DNA from: an uncultured Lachnospiraceae bacterium
GTDB lineage: Bacteria > Bacillota > Clostridia > Lachnospirales > Lachnospiraceae
Reading direction: 5' to 3'
DNA length: 64,000 nt
NCBI GenBank assembly: GCA_948470335.1
Contig: CAOKOL010000014.1
Span: 16,094-80,093, forward strand
Part shown: positions 9,744-17,461 of the stretch, one piece after another
How the letters are laid out: every line of letters starts with the position of its first letter
Position numbering within the stretch: position 1 is the first letter of the stretch
The notes under the pieces: generated by a model
Database searches by the model: none
The model's input: the letters and a program-made list of their open reading frames with translations, nothing else
Told to the model about the DNA's origin: nothing
Made by a program: the position numbers and the translations under genes

Positions 9744-9774
9744 GATAAACCGTAAGCATGGGATGTATTTAAAT
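9744..9774 (+). repeat. Degenerate CRISPR repeat upstream of cas6
   Basis: A 31-base segment matches the array repeat of this locus with one T-to-A change near the 5' end, one inserted G in the middle and the last C changed to T. It includes an intact CATGGGATGTATTTAAA core. Its last eight bases, ATTTAAAT, correspond to the crRNA 5' handle ATTTAAAC. It lies 9.2 kb from the main array and 25 bp after the stop of the ATPase gene. Confidence 0.85.
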
Positions 9775-9796
9775 AGTTATAAATGATGAATAAATT

Positions 9797-9832
9797 ATTT
9801 AAACCGTAACATAAGATGTTTATGTATAAAAC
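9797..9832 (+). repeat. Second, more diverged CRISPR repeat (3' repeat of the mini-array)
   Basis: ACCGTAACAT is intact and is followed by a GATGT element and a TATAAAAC ending, so both halves of the repeat are recognisable with small insertions. A further fragment resembling AACAT..GATGGGATATT continues at 9831-9850. It would supply the downstream processing or end structure of the mini-crRNA. Confidence 0.6.
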
Positions 9833-9855
9833 ATAAGATGGGATATTATTGATCG

Positions 9856-9891
9856 TCAGCCGTAAGACAGTATTTTATCGGTTGATTTTTT
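9856..9891 (+). terminator. Short intrinsic terminator between mini-CRISPR and cas promoter
   Basis: TCAGCCG (9856-9862) pairs with CGGTTGA (9879-9885), including one G-U pair, followed directly by six T. It would end the mini-CRISPR transcript just before the protospacer-like site at 9899, making the upstream RNA an independent short transcript. Confidence 0.6.
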
Positions 9892-9898
9892 GTTTTCA

Positions 9899-9951
9899 AG
9901 TTAAAAATGTTGAATAATAATATTGACAATAAGATAAATAAAGCTTATAAT
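9899..9951 (+). promoter_or_regulatory. cas operon promoter with overlapping self-target site
   Basis: A consensus-perfect promoter has TTGACA at 9923-9928, 17 bases, and TATAAT at 9946-9951; transcription should start near 9958. Directly upstream, 9899-9917 is the site matched by the mini-CRISPR guide, preceded by TTTTCA, a plausible type I-B PAM context. A Cascade complex bound there would cover the -35 box. Confidence 0.85.
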
Positions 9952-10010
9952 ATTTGACAAAATATAACATTATGATTTTTAAAAACAGATATATTCGGAA
10001 AGGAACCCTC

Positions 10011-10703
10011 ATGCAAGTATTCAAAATAAGACTGAAATTATATTTGCTGCAAGATATCCCTGCTAATCAGGTACAGGAAAAAATAGCGGCGTTTATTGAT
10101 ACGGGTCTTGCCAGGCAGACAGAATTACTTCATTTTCATGAAGAAAACAGATATAAAAACTATTGTTTTGATTCACTCTATCCACCGGAACGGGACAAAA
10201 TATATAAGAAAGACCAGATCTACACGGTGACGATCCGCACAGTAGATCATGCGCTGGCCAATTATTTTAGTGAAGTATACAAAAATCATTATACAAATGA
10301 GATGAAGGGCCTTGTCACCGAAATATGTATTCTTCCAAAAAAAATGATAGAATTTCTGTATTCGTTGACGCCTGTCGTACTGAAAGATGAACAGGGATAT
10401 TGGAGGGATCATATGGCTTTGGAACAGTTTGAAGAACGTCTGAAAATCAATCTGATTAAAAAATGGAATTATTTAACAGGAGAGAAACTCCAGGAGGATT
10501 TTCCGTTATATACGCTTCTGGAATTTTTGAATACCAGTCCGGTCAGCACAAAATATAAACGGATTCATTTGCTGGGCGATAAGCTGCGCCTTCAGATTGC
10601 GGATCACGAATCGGCGCAGAAGCTGGCTTACATGTCTTTGGGCACAGGCATGCTGGAAATGAATAGTCGGGGATACGGGTATGTAAATTATCGCTGGCTG
10701 TAA
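10011..10703 (+). CDS. cas6: Cas6, CRISPR repeat endoribonuclease
   Basis: 230 residues from the ATG at 10011, which follows GGAAAGGA. The longer open frame from 9954 begins within the promoter and is rejected. The protein has the Cas6 double-ferredoxin pattern and ends in the family's glycine-rich loop, GTGMLEMNSRGYGYV. It cuts the pre-crRNA inside each repeat, leaving an 8-nt 5' handle; the array repeat ends in ATTTAAAC, close to the usual I-B handle. It is the first gene of the operon and is followed 10 bp later by cas8b. Confidence 0.92.
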   Translation: MQVFKIRLKLYLLQDIPANQVQEKIAAFIDTGLARQTELLHFHEENRYKNYCFDSLYPPERDKIYKKDQIYTVTIRTVDHALANYFSEVYKNHYTNEMKGLVTEICILPKKMIEFLYSLTPVVLKDEQGYWRDHMALEQFEERLKINLIKKWNYLTGEKLQEDFPLYTLLEFLNTSPVSTKYKRIHLLGDKLRLQIADHESAQKLAYMSLGTGMLEMNSRGYGYVNYRWL

Positions 10704-10713
10704 GGGGGATGAT

Positions 10714-12465
10714 ATGCTGAATGAGTGTTTAGAAGTTTTTGAATATCTGCTGAAAGAAAAAGGGGATTCTCTGATTCTGGGTTCTTATGTTCCGGCTGAC
10801 GGCACATATCTTTATGTCGGCAGAGACGGAGAGATAAAAGAAGTGATGGAAATTAAGATAGACAGAAAGACAAAAATGATTGATCGATCAAACGCTTTTT
10901 TTTCGGATTTTTGTTTTTGCGACTACCACAGTCAATTGATTTCCATGAATAAGCCTGTAGACGGAAAAAAAGTGGTTCATTCTAACAATTATCTCTCTTT
11001 TTTTGTGAAAAAGGAAAGTATTACGACCGGAAAACTGACAGATGAGCTGATCGATGGGTATTATGATGTTCTGAAAGATCCTATGTCGCAAAAGTATAAG
11101 AAGTCCAGGGAGGCCGCAAGAATTTACGAGCTGTTTGAGGCGGAGGAAGGGAAGGTTGATACACAGCGGCTGGAGGAGGCCAGGGAATGGGTAAAAACAC
11201 ATATTTATTCTCTGGAAGATGTCGATATGAACAAAAAGGATTATCTGAAAATTTTCTTTGAAGAAGAAAAAGAAAAATATGAGAGAGAGGGCCGCCGCTA
11301 TTTTCTTCCCAATATATATAACAGCAATGATTATAATGTAGAAATTCAGAATACTGTTTATGGGCTTCCGGACAACAATCTGGGGATGAATGCGAAAAAA
11401 CCGTTTCTCGCTCTTAAGTCCAGAAAATATCCTGCGCCCTATCTGCTGGATAAGGGACAGGCAGTTCTGCAAAAAAAGTTTTTTGATTACCTGATGAATC
11501 GGGTGTCTGCCGGGGAATGTCATATATATGTGGATACGGAACAGAAGCAGATTGAGGGATTTAAAAACGGAGAGGCTGCAGAGCAAGTTCTGTCCGGTTA
11601 TTATCTGCATCTGCGCAAAGGCAAAACGGAAGCGGAAATAGTGGATCAGGATCATCTGTCAGGCTACAGGCAGAAACTGAAAAACCCCTTTGATTTTCAG
11701 GAAATTGTCCTAACCGCACCGAAGATGCGTGAAAAATATCAAAACAGTTACGGAAGATATCATACCAGAATAAGCGTAAGCGGACTGATCAGTGAGGTTT
11801 TATTTTCAAACTGTCTGACGGCTCATTATCTGACAAAGCCGGCGGAGATCAGGATCACAGATGCGTTGTTGAAGCGAAATATCCTGCTGGCAAGAAAAGT
11901 GATTTTTGACTGGGTATATAAAGGAAGAGACAGAGGGTTTGCCAAAATACTGCAAAAAATATCGCTGGAGATGATAAAAGATTCATTATTAATCGGACGT
12001 AAAGAAAAAGCATTATGGCAACTGAATTTGAGATGGTCATTTTTGGAATATTTTGTACAGGAAGGAGAAGGAAAGATGGCGGAATTTATAACGGAGCTGA
12101 CAGAATGTATGGAACGAAAGGTGTTGGGAAACAGCGTGATGCCGCCGGCAGACGACAGGGAATATTATTACGCGGTTGGTCAGATGGTATCATATTTGAT
12201 TTCGCTGAGTAAATCTAAGGACAGTAAACAGTCGCTGATTAATCCGTTTTTAAATGCTCGGACGGACGAGTACCTGAAAAAACGGATTGTGCAGCTTTAC
12301 AAAAGGTATAATTATGTTATTCCTGAATATTCCGGAAGGGTGAAAAATCTTCTGGCCATGGTTGAAGGATACCGGCCGGATGGAGATGTGGATCAGGAAA
12401 TGATTATACTGGGATATGCCAGTGACAATTTAATTTATAAGAGCAAGGAGAAACGGGATGAATAA
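10714..12465 (+). CDS. cas8b: Cas8b, large subunit of type I-B Cascade (TM1802/Csh1-like)
   Basis: 583 residues, normal for the TM1802-type Cas8b family. Placement between cas6 and a Csh2-type cas7 identifies the subtype. It recognises the PAM and recruits Cas3. The N-terminal part is rich in aromatic and charged residues; two Cys (FCFCDYHSQ) are seen near residue 68, but I see no complete zinc finger. The C-terminal 129 residues form a helical segment preceded by an internal ribosome site (see the Cas11b entry). The gene overlaps cas7 by 8 bases. Confidence 0.9.
   Translation: MLNECLEVFEYLLKEKGDSLILGSYVPADGTYLYVGRDGEIKEVMEIKIDRKTKMIDRSNAFFSDFCFCDYHSQLISMNKPVDGKKVVHSNNYLSFFVKKESITTGKLTDELIDGYYDVLKDPMSQKYKKSREAARIYELFEAEEGKVDTQRLEEAREWVKTHIYSLEDVDMNKKDYLKIFFEEEKEKYEREGRRYFLPNIYNSNDYNVEIQNTVYGLPDNNLGMNAKKPFLALKSRKYPAPYLLDKGQAVLQKKFFDYLMNRVSAGECHIYVDTEQKQIEGFKNGEAAEQVLSGYYLHLRKGKTEAEIVDQDHLSGYRQKLKNPFDFQEIVLTAPKMREKYQNSYGRYHTRISVSGLISEVLFSNCLTAHYLTKPAEIRITDALLKRNILLARKVIFDWVYKGRDRGFAKILQKISLEMIKDSLLIGRKEKALWQLNLRWSFLEYFVQEGEGKMAEFITELTECMERKVLGNSVMPPADDREYYYAVGQMVSYLISLSKSKDSKQSLINPFLNARTDEYLKKRIVQLYKRYNYVIPEYSGRVKNLLAMVEGYRPDGDVDQEMIILGYASDNLIYKSKEKRDE
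12076..12465 (+). CDS. cas11b: Cas11b small subunit from an internal start in cas8b
   Basis: An in-frame ATG (codon 455 of cas8b) at 12076 follows AAGGAG (12062-12067) with 8-base spacing, a near-ideal Shine-Dalgarno site. The product would be 129 residues, mostly helical, in the size range of Cas11. It is established that some type I-B, I-C and I-D cas8 and cas10d genes encode the small subunit by internal initiation. The site is seen directly; its translation is inferred. The stop codon is shared with cas8b. Confidence 0.65.
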   Translation: MAEFITELTECMERKVLGNSVMPPADDREYYYAVGQMVSYLISLSKSKDSKQSLINPFLNARTDEYLKKRIVQLYKRYNYVIPEYSGRVKNLLAMVEGYRPDGDVDQEMIILGYASDNLIYKSKEKRDE

Positions 12466-13399
12466 AAGAGTATACGGTGTATTAGGAATATCATCTGTTA
12501 TGGCAAACTGGAATGCGGATTTTTCGGGTTATCCGAAAACCACTGGCGATGGGGAAACTTTTGGCAGCGACAAAGCGCTGAAATACCCGATGAAAAAGAT
12601 GTGGGACGATGAAGGAAAAAAAGTTCTTTATATAAAATCCATGCGCCTTTCCGGTGAAAATAAAAAAGGCGAGATAACATTGATTCCCCGCACATTAAAG
12701 GAGCGATATGAATTGCTGTTTCAGGTGGATGATTTAAAAGAGTGCAAAAATATCAAAGAAGTGCTGACGAATCTAATGTCTGCGGTGGATGTGAAAAATT
12801 TTGGCGCGACCTTTGCGGAGTCAGGCAGCAATATCTCCATCACCGGCGCCGTACAGATTGGACAGGGTTTTAATAAATATGAGGGAACAAATCCGGAAGA
12901 ACAGCAGATTCTCTCTCCATTTCGAGATGCCAATGATAAAGATGAGGAGGCAAAAAATTCCACGTTGGGAACGAAGATCGTAAGTAATGAGGCGCATTAT
13001 TTTTACCCTTTTGTGATTAATCCAATGGCTTATAAAGAATTGGTTGCGTTAGGCGTTACGGAAGGATATACGGAAGAAGATTACCAGAATTTCCGCAGGA
13101 CAGCCCTTGTCTCTGCTACTTCTTTTGCGACGAATGCAAAAGTGGGATGTGAAAATGAGTTCGCGCTTTTTGTGGAGACAAAGGCGGATACTTATCTTCC
13201 TAATCTATCTGAATATATCTGTTTTGAAAATGGAAAAAATAGAAATGTGATTACGCTTGCCTTTGGGGATTTTCTGGAGCAGATGGGAGATGTCATAGAG
13301 AAAGTGGATATCTACTACAATCCGTATACGACAGAACTAAAAGGAGTACCTCAAAATGCTTCCGTATTTGATATCCGCACACAAAAAGAGGAAGCATAG
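12458..13399 (+). CDS. cas7: Cas7 (Csh2-type), crRNA-binding backbone subunit
   Basis: 313 residues. The N-terminus KRVYGVLGISSVMANWNADF begins the RRM-like core, and the segment YFYPFVINPMAYKELVALGVTEGYTEEDY is typical of Csh2/Cst2-like Cas7. Multiple copies coat the crRNA; Cas7 thumbs flip out every sixth base, which matters for the mini-CRISPR guide in this locus. It is translationally coupled to cas8b (8-base overlap, preceded by AAGGAG) and directly abuts cas5. Confidence 0.92.
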   Translation: MNKRVYGVLGISSVMANWNADFSGYPKTTGDGETFGSDKALKYPMKKMWDDEGKKVLYIKSMRLSGENKKGEITLIPRTLKERYELLFQVDDLKECKNIKEVLTNLMSAVDVKNFGATFAESGSNISITGAVQIGQGFNKYEGTNPEEQQILSPFRDANDKDEEAKNSTLGTKIVSNEAHYFYPFVINPMAYKELVALGVTEGYTEEDYQNFRRTALVSATSFATNAKVGCENEFALFVETKADTYLPNLSEYICFENGKNRNVITLAFGDFLEQMGDVIEKVDIYYNPYTTELKGVPQNASVFDIRTQKEEA

Positions 13400-14188
13400 A
13401 TGGAAGTATTGAGATTTATATTAAGCGGGAAATATGCTTTCTTTAAAAAGCCGGAGGTGAATTCTTACTATTATTTTACTTATGGAAATATTCATAAGGT
13501 TGCGCTGTTAGGTTTGTTTGGCGCACTCTTGGGGTATGGCGGGTATACGCAGATGCGGGTGTTTGAAAACGAAGGGAAGCGGACGAAACTTTCGAAAGGT
13601 TTTCCGGAATTTTATGAGCGGTTAAAAGATTTGCAGATTGCGATTCTTCCCGTTTCTGGCTGTAAAAACGGAGTGATTCCAAAAAAAATACAGACTTTTA
13701 ATAATTCGGTTGGCTATGCATCCAGAGAACAGGGCGGAAATCTGATTGTGAGAGAACAGTGGCTGGAGAAGCCGGAGTGGGATATTTGCCTGCGGCTGGA
13801 TTCAGAGGAAGCTTTGAAAATCAAAGATGCATTGTGCCGGAGGAGGTGTGTGTATTATCCCTATCTGGGGAAAAATGATCATCCCGCCGATATCAGAGAA
13901 GTGCGGGTAGAACAGATCAGTGCAATCAATTTTATAACGGGCAAGCTGGATTGTCTGCTGCCAAAAAGTGAAGTGACACTGGCTGGAACGGACATTGATG
14001 ATCCGGATGATTTTGATGATGAGGATGCGGGGGGGACGTTTAAATATGAGGAAGCGCTTCCTTACGAAATGGATGAGTGGATAAACCATTATATTCTAAA
14101 AACCTTTATGTATACGGATTGGCCTGTAAAAACAGAACGGATGACAGTATACCGGTTGGATGACGGAAAATCCATTGTGTTTTATTAA
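13400..14188 (+). CDS. cas5: Cas5 (Cas5h/Cas5b), crRNA 5'-handle-binding subunit
   Basis: 262 residues. The N-terminal EVLRFILSGKYAFFKKPEVNSYYYFTYGNIHKVALLGLFGALLGYGGY matches the start of Cas5h proteins, including the glycine-rich loop after the first strand. It caps the crRNA 5' handle in Cascade. It begins at the base after the cas7 stop codon. An Asp-rich stretch near residues 194-211 is unusual but not disruptive. It is the last gene before the internal hairpin terminator. Confidence 0.9.
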   Translation: MEVLRFILSGKYAFFKKPEVNSYYYFTYGNIHKVALLGLFGALLGYGGYTQMRVFENEGKRTKLSKGFPEFYERLKDLQIAILPVSGCKNGVIPKKIQTFNNSVGYASREQGGNLIVREQWLEKPEWDICLRLDSEEALKIKDALCRRRCVYYPYLGKNDHPADIREVRVEQISAINFITGKLDCLLPKSEVTLAGTDIDDPDDFDDEDAGGTFKYEEALPYEMDEWINHYILKTFMYTDWPVKTERMTVYRLDDGKSIVFY

Positions 14189-14206
14189 ATGCTGCTTGGT
14201 TAGTAG

Positions 14207-14244
14207 AAAGGGAACCTGAATTCAAATAGACAGGTTCCCTTTTA
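14207..14244 (+). terminator. Intrinsic terminator or attenuator inside the cas operon
   Basis: AAAGGGAACCTG (14207-14218) pairs with CAGGTTCCCTTT (14231-14242), a 12-bp perfect stem followed by a T-rich end. It lies in the 115-bp gap between cas5 and cas3, the only large gap in the operon. It should lower readthrough from the effector genes into cas3-cas4-cas1-cas2, unless a separate promoter serves them. Confidence 0.8.
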
Positions 14245-14303
14245 TGCTTATGCACAGAGCGGAAATGTGCAACAAGATATGGCGCAAAAATTTATGAAAG
14301 GGA

Positions 14304-16901
14304 ATGACAAATTATATGGATGAAAATGTAATGAAAGATTTGATAAAAGGGATAGAGAAGTATGAAGCGCATATATGTCGAAATGATGCCGGTGAAATTA
14401 TAAAAAGAGAATCCCTTCTGGCTCACACAAAGCTAACTGTTTACTATTTTAAAAAATTATGGGAGGAAAAGAGAGTTTCTGATATGCTGGCACGTTTTTG
14501 GGCACAGGTAGGATATGAAATTTCTCTGGAAGGCAGTGACTTGTGGAATGAAATGATATGGGGGCTTCCCGTTTTTCATGATATCGGAAAAATTAATCCC
14601 ATTTTCCAACGGTCTACGCTTGAAAATATGCAGGTAAAAGACGACCGTGTATTTTTCTGTATTTCCGGAAAACATTCCATATTGTCCTCTGTCCTGTACC
14701 TGGAATATTTTTTAAAGCAACTAAAAGACAGAGTAAAGGGTAAAGCAGAAAAAAGACTGTTACGGAGATTTGCTTTATATCATGCCTATGCTATTGAACG
14801 TCATCACAGCGATTTGAAAGATTTTCATCTTTTTCTGGAGTCTCTGACAGAAGGAAGTGGTTTGGATCTGATTGAACTGTTTCAGGAAGGAAAATGCAGT
14901 TGCTGGAAGAAAGAATTTATGCTGAATACCAAAAAAATACAGATTTTGAATCAGGAGTATCGTCAGTATTCGTCAGGATCATCAAACAGAGACAGCAGAG
15001 AGGACATAGAGATATATACTTATGTGAAGCTGATGTATTCTTTGCTGATTGCAAGCGATTATTATGCTACCGGAGAATTTATATCACGGACAAAAACTAA
15101 AAAATTTGGGAATATAGAGGAAATCTGTAAATGGACAGAAGTTTATGAGAATACTTTACTGATAAAAAAGGTACGAATTTATCAGAAAGAGCGATATCCA
15201 TCCGCTGAAAACGAACTGGAATTGGAAACAGATATTAATCGGCTGCGCACGGAGATTTTGTGTGATGCGGAAGAACTGCTGAAAAAGCATGGAAAAGAAA
15301 ATATGTTTTATCTGGAAGCGCCCACCGGTAGCGGAAAAAGCAATACTGCATTGGATTTGAGTTTAAAGTTCTTAAAGACAGATCGGAGCCTCGGAAAGAT
15401 TTATTATATTTATCCTTTTAATACATTGGTGGAGCAGAATCTGAATAACCTGGAAAAAGTATTTGGAAATCATCCGGATGTTTTTGGACGTATTGCCGTA
15501 ATCAATTCGCTGGTGCCGATTAAAATGGCACAGAAAGCGAAGAAACAGGAATCAGAATCTGAAAGTTCGTCTTATTACCAAAGAGCTCTTTTGGACAGGC
15601 AATTTTTAAACTATTCGGTAATTTTGACTACCCATGTGAGCTTATTTGATACTATGTTCGGGGATACAAAGGAGTCGGCATTTGGTTTTCATCAGTTAAT
15701 GAACAGCGTGATTGTTTTGGATGAAATACAAAGTTACAAAAACACTCTTTGGGGAGAAATAATCTGTTTTCTGAAAGTATTTTCGGAGTTGCTGAATATC
15801 AAGGTAATTATTATGTCTGCAACACTGCCCAATCTGGATTTGCTGTCAGAAAAAATGTTTCCTGCAGTCACACTGCTGAAAGATGCGAAACGGTACTTTT
15901 CTAATCCCTGCTTTAAAGAACGAGTGCGGATTTCTTATGAGCTGCTGGAGAAAAAGATTGGAATGGAAGCTTTGGCCGAACATGTGAAAGCCTCGGCAGC
16001 AGAGGGAAAGAAAGTGCTTGTAGAGTTTATCAAAAAGGATACGGCATATCGCTTTTTTCAAATATTGTCGGGTGACAGTCGGCCGGATGCTGCTGTAGAA
16101 TATATGTCTGGAGATGACAGTATTATGGAGCGGAGCCGGATACTGCATAAAATAAAAGAATCAAAGAATGCCGTTATTCTTGTGGCAACTCAGGTGATTG
16201 AGGCCGGGGTGGATCTGGATATGGATGTGGGATATAAAGATATCTCCAAACTGGACAGTGAAGAACAATTTCTCGGAAGGATCAATCGTTCCTGTCTGGG
16301 AAAAGGAATCGTCTATTTTTTTGATATGGATAATGCAAGAAAAATCTACCGGGAAGATGTACGGGTGCAGAAAGAGTTTACACTGGAGAATGTGGAGATG
16401 CGAAAATATCTGGAGAGTAAGGAGTTTGGATATTATTATGAAAGAATCCTGCTGGCAATCAGGAAAAATTATAATGACCAGGTCGGAAGTATCGGCCTAC
16501 AGGACTTTTTTGGGCTGCAGGTGGGAAAATTACGCTGGAATTCCGTGAAAGAGAGAATGTGTTTAATTGAAGATGACAAGTGGAGTATGTCCGTATATCT
16601 GGCAAGGATTCTGGAAGACGAGACAGGAGAGGAAATAAATGGTGTGCAGTTATGGAACGCATATGCAAAACTGCTGGCAGATTCCAAAATGGACTATGCT
16701 GAAAAACAGGTGCGGTTGTCGCAAATTACCAGTAAGATGAATTATTTTATATATCAGATTAAACGAAATACGGATCTTATTTACAATGATCAGATTGGCG
16801 ATATTTTTTATATAGAAGACGGAGAAAAGTATTTTAATAACGGAAAACTGGATCGTCAGAAGATGCAGGGGGAAATTGGTGAATTTGTAGATTTTATTTA
16901 A
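14304..16901 (+). CDS. cas3: Cas3, HD nuclease-helicase of type I CRISPR
   Basis: 865 residues. The N-terminal HD nuclease has His in LLAHT, HD in VFHDIGKINP, His in SGKHS and HH in ERHHSDL. The SF2 helicase has Walker A EAPTGSGKSN (about residue 340), motif II DEIQ (about 473), SATLP, and motifs V and VI as ATQVIEAGVDLD and LGRINRS. It is recruited by Cascade and degrades target DNA. The ATG at 14304 lies very close to its AAAGGGA; an ATG at 14316 is an alternative. Both domains appear intact, so the system should be interference-competent. Confidence 0.93.
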   Translation: MTNYMDENVMKDLIKGIEKYEAHICRNDAGEIIKRESLLAHTKLTVYYFKKLWEEKRVSDMLARFWAQVGYEISLEGSDLWNEMIWGLPVFHDIGKINPIFQRSTLENMQVKDDRVFFCISGKHSILSSVLYLEYFLKQLKDRVKGKAEKRLLRRFALYHAYAIERHHSDLKDFHLFLESLTEGSGLDLIELFQEGKCSCWKKEFMLNTKKIQILNQEYRQYSSGSSNRDSREDIEIYTYVKLMYSLLIASDYYATGEFISRTKTKKFGNIEEICKWTEVYENTLLIKKVRIYQKERYPSAENELELETDINRLRTEILCDAEELLKKHGKENMFYLEAPTGSGKSNTALDLSLKFLKTDRSLGKIYYIYPFNTLVEQNLNNLEKVFGNHPDVFGRIAVINSLVPIKMAQKAKKQESESESSSYYQRALLDRQFLNYSVILTTHVSLFDTMFGDTKESAFGFHQLMNSVIVLDEIQSYKNTLWGEIICFLKVFSELLNIKVIIMSATLPNLDLLSEKMFPAVTLLKDAKRYFSNPCFKERVRISYELLEKKIGMEALAEHVKASAAEGKKVLVEFIKKDTAYRFFQILSGDSRPDAAVEYMSGDDSIMERSRILHKIKESKNAVILVATQVIEAGVDLDMDVGYKDISKLDSEEQFLGRINRSCLGKGIVYFFDMDNARKIYREDVRVQKEFTLENVEMRKYLESKEFGYYYERILLAIRKNYNDQVGSIGLQDFFGLQVGKLRWNSVKERMCLIEDDKWSMSVYLARILEDETGEEINGVQLWNAYAKLLADSKMDYAEKQVRLSQITSKMNYFIYQIKRNTDLIYNDQIGDIFYIEDGEKYFNNGKLDRQKMQGEIGEFVDFI

Positions 16902-16931
16902 GCGAAATTGGAAAGGATGTGAATATGGCAG

Positions 16932-17423
16932 ATGAAAGTGAACGGAACGTTAATTAATTACTATTTTCATTGCAGACGACAGTGTTATCTGTTTGGAAAT
17001 CGCTTAAATCTTGAAGATAACAGTGAGGAAGTACGTATTGGAAAAGCACTCCATAAGGAACGTGGGGACAAGGAGAATACGGAAATTGCAATTGAAAATA
17101 TTCGTCTGGATAAACTGACAGATGAATATCTGACAGAACTGAAGAAATCCGATGCGGATGTGGAGGCATCCAAATGGCAGTTGATTTTTTATTTGAAAGT
17201 TTTAAAGGAAAAGGGAATTATCCGAAAAGGGAAGCTGGAGTTTGCTGAAAAAAATAAAAGTGATAAAAAAAGTATGATTGTGGAGCTGGATCAAAAGATG
17301 GAAAAAGAGTTGGAATTGCATGTGAGACAAATAGAAAATTTAATATCAGGCGAAGAAATACCGCCGGTACTGCAAGTGGCTAAATGTAAAAAATGTGCTT
17401 ATTATGAATATTGTTATATCTAA
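16932..17423 (+). CDS. cas4: Cas4, Fe-S exonuclease of CRISPR adaptation
   Basis: 163 residues, typical of short I-B Cas4. Cys14/Cys18 (FHCRRQC) near the N-terminus and Cys152, Cys155 and Cys161 at the C-terminus (CKKCAYYEYC) are the expected Fe-S ligands. The central acidic and lysine residues (VEASKWQLIFYL, GKLEF) form the RecB-like nuclease core. Cas4 trims prespacers and helps select the PAM side with Cas1-Cas2. The start follows an in-frame stop only 4 codons upstream, so it is well fixed. Confidence 0.92.
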   Translation: MKVNGTLINYYFHCRRQCYLFGNRLNLEDNSEEVRIGKALHKERGDKENTEIAIENIRLDKLTDEYLTELKKSDADVEASKWQLIFYLKVLKEKGIIRKGKLEFAEKNKSDKKSMIVELDQKMEKELELHVRQIENLISGEEIPPVLQVAKCKKCAYYEYCYI

Positions 17424-17461
17424 ATGATAGAAAGATTTTTAAATAAATATGGGAGGTGTTT

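Larger units (their letters stand above)
9744..9891 (+). ncRNA. Candidate CreR-like mini-CRISPR RNA (repeat-guide-repeat-terminator)
   Basis: The unit consists of a degenerate repeat (9744-9774), a 22-nt guide-like segment (9775-9796), a more diverged repeat (9797-9832) and a hairpin terminator (9856-9891). Guide bases 1-19 match 9899-9917, just upstream of the cas -35 box, at 17 positions; mismatches are only at 6 and 12. Known CreR RNAs have this layout in type I loci and guide Cascade to shut off the cas promoter without cleavage. The sequence layout is observed and the function is inferred. The promoter of this RNA was not identified. Confidence 0.6.

Noticed and set aside
9720..9953. A CreT-like toxin RNA or small toxin gene next to the mini-CRISPR
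   Set aside because: No short open frame with a ribosome site was found between the second repeat and the cas promoter; the space is taken up by the terminator and the target site.
9954..10010. Upstream TTG start for Cas6
   Set aside because: It overlaps the -10 box of the operon promoter, so it would not be in the mRNA; the ATG at 10011 has a proper ribosome site.
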